The notes below the pieces were generated by a model. That model worked only from the letters and a program-made list of their open reading frames with translations. It was not told the origin of the DNA and ran no database searches. The position numbers and the translations under genes are program-made. Positions 32,724-33,753 of a stretch of 33,753 nt of DNA are shown piece after piece. Position 1 is the first letter of the stretch. Every line of letters starts with the position of its first letter. Source of the DNA: a bacterium (lineage in GTDB: Bacteria > Bacteroidota > Ignavibacteria > UBA10030); contig QYQB01000046.1 of the NCBI GenBank assembly GCA_007280275.1, forward strand, positions 1 through 33,753, written 5' to 3'.

Positions 32724-33182
32724 CTACAAACCAGCTGCATCGCCAACAGCCGACAGTTGAATATCCCCTTTGGCTACCTCAATCTTGTATTGACGTAGCG
32801 GCATGACTGCCGGGCCAGAGAGATTCACGCCTTCGAGATCAAACTTGCTGTTGTGACAATTACAGACAAATATGCCTTGGTCATTCTCTTCCTCAAACCT
32901 CACTGAGCATCCCAAATGTGTGCATACCGCGCTCACTGCGTGAAAACTCCCGTTGTGTGACCGACCAATGATCACCTTTTCCCGTCCAAAGTAGACTACC
33001 TTGCTGGTTTTCGCCTGGAATTCATCCGCTCTGCCAAGAATCGAGGTTTTCCCAAAGCTCTCACTCGCATGGGGTAACTGTCGGCGAATCAACCCATAAG
33101 CCGTCGGCCCAATAACCAGAGCTATCCAGCCAACCATGCTTTCTTTGAGAAATATTCTGCGTGTCCAGGTCACTTCAAGCAA
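32724..33182 (-). CDS. Tat-exported Rieske [2Fe-2S] protein
   Basis: The 152-aa protein opens with the twin-arginine motif TRRIFLK followed by a hydrophobic helix (MVGWIALVIGPTAYG), so it is probably folded before export and membrane-anchored. The Rieske fold holds CTHLGC (Cys87, His89) and CNCH (Cys107, His110) as cluster ligands, with Cys92 and Cys109 for the disulfide. It resembles the iron-sulfur subunit of bc-type complexes, but no cytochrome b gene is adjacent on the visible side. The start is TTG at 33182; a GTG at 33173 would also keep the Tat motif, while the internal ATG would remove it. The gene lies 33 nt after dapF. Confidence 0.88.
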   Translation of the reverse strand: MLEVTWTRRIFLKESMVGWIALVIGPTAYGLIRRQLPHASESFGKTSILGRADEFQAKTSKVVYFGREKVIIGRSHNGSFHAVSAVCTHLGCSVRFEEENDQGIFVCNCHNSKFDLEGVNLSGPAVMPLRQYKIEVAKGDIQLSAVGDAAGL

Positions 33183-33215
33183 TAGACTATTTTGGAAACA
33201 TTTTGATGGAGCAAA

Positions 33216-33753
33216 TCAGAACTCTACCAATCCCGTGTAAACCACCTTAGCCGGCCCAGCCAGCCGCACATTCTGGATCGATCCATCAAGCACACTGAAA
33301 TCAACCCGCAATGGCACACGACTTCTCGGAATAACTGTCACAGGCGGGACAATATTCCACCGTCGCGTGGCTACTATCGCCGCGGCAATCGAGCCGGTTC
33401 CGCATGCTAATGTCTCATCTTCAACACCACGCTCATATGTCCGTATACGTATTGAGTTATCACGAATTCTCTCAATGAAATTCACGTTTGCTCCAGCCGG
33501 TGCAAACTGTCCGTGCTCACGAATCATCCTGCCGAGACGCAAAACATCGAGATCGTCCAAAGACGCAGCACCGGTCAAACTCTCCATGAGCACAACAGCG
33601 TGAGGAGATCCTGTATCGATGAAACTCACTGGAAGCCATTGCGATTCAAGGGCAATTTCTATATCTGACAATGCATTCCTAGGATCCTTCATCGTAAGAA
33701 TGACTTCAGTCTTGCTAACGGTTGCGCTGTATATGTGATCCAAAGCCTCAAAT
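33216..33753 (-). CDS. dapF: Diaminopimelate epimerase, N-terminus beyond the window
   Basis: The visible C-terminal 178 codons remain open at the window edge, so the TTG at 33743 in the track is internal. DapF signatures are IDTGSPHAVVL, FAPAGANVNFIERI, and RTYERGVEDETLACGTGSIAAA with the second catalytic cysteine. The first catalytic cysteine must lie outside the window. The enzyme converts LL- to meso-diaminopimelate for lysine and peptidoglycan. In some Bacteroidota-related lineages the LL-diaminopimelate aminotransferase gene follows dapF, but here a Rieske gene does. Confidence 0.93.
   Translation of the reverse strand, partial: FEALDHIYSATVSKTEVILTMKDPRNALSDIEIALESQWLPVSFIDTGSPHAVVLMESLTGAASLDDLDVLRLGRMIREHGQFAPAGANVNFIERIRDNSIRIRTYERGVEDETLACGTGSIAAAIVATRRWNIVPPVTVIPRSRVPLRVDFSVLDGSIQNVRLAGPAKVVYTGLVEF

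Noticed and set aside
32712-32724. GCCGGATAAGGCG, similar to the enterobacterial REP core
   Set aside because: Only 13 bases match, the complementary REP arm is absent and the genome is not enterobacterial; chance is the simpler explanation.

Overview
**Organism.** The window is gene-dense, about half G+C, with bacterial gene architecture. It most resembles the Bacteroidota/Chlorobiota/Ignavibacteriota group. Three things suggest this: several candidate promoters have a -10 close to the TAnnTTTG element described for Bacteroidota; a membrane-anchored PASTA protein sits directly before rpe, as is common in that group; and the exported proteins (M28 peptidase with PA and PDZ domains, PD40 propeller, outer-membrane barrel) are typical of it. 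Unlike classical Bacteroidetes, many genes have recognisable Shine-Dalgarno sequences, which favours an Ignavibacteria-like lineage. The assignment is an inference. No rRNA, tRNA, CRISPR array, IS element or prophage gene was seen.

**1-6528 (minus strand).** One tightly coupled six-gene operon. Read in transcription order it holds a winged-helix/nucleotidyltransferase-like protein, two tandem paralogous B12-binding-type radical SAM proteins, a SAM methyltransferase, a GT9 (heptosyltransferase-like) glycosyltransferase and a GT87-type polytopic glycosyltransferase cut by the window edge. Four of the five junctions overlap by 1-4 nt or are 4 nt apart, which fixes most starts. It looks like an envelope lipid/glycan pathway that I cannot name, and it is the best candidate for an undescribed system. 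A 562-bp non-coding divergent region follows.

**7091-16527 (plus strand).** PASTA protein, rpe and nagA, ending in a strong terminator; then a very good promoter with a 15-bp palindrome in front of an Lrp/AsnC regulator and glnA (terminator); an enoyl-CoA hydratase; apt; a structured leader and tnaA; a zinc-ribbon Yip1 membrane protein; a small zincin-like metalloprotein; and a small orphan protein.

**16605-20915 (minus strand).** M28 aminopeptidase, SDR oxidoreductase, PD40 propeller protein and an exported peroxiredoxin. The block ends in a long hairpin terminator built from two self-palindromic arms.

**20916-24457.** A divergent promoter region, then a metal (probably zinc) uptake operon on the plus strand: a His/Cys-rich small membrane protein, an outer-membrane beta-barrel, a ZnuA-type binding protein and a ZnuB-type permease. 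No ATPase gene is present. A decayed SDR gene fragment with an in-frame stop follows.

**24829-33753.** Housekeeping genes: yqeY-like, cvpA-like, mutS2, a biotin carboxylase and a separate biotin carrier protein, and purL on the plus strand; then a Tat-type Rieske protein and dapF (cut by the window edge) on the minus strand.
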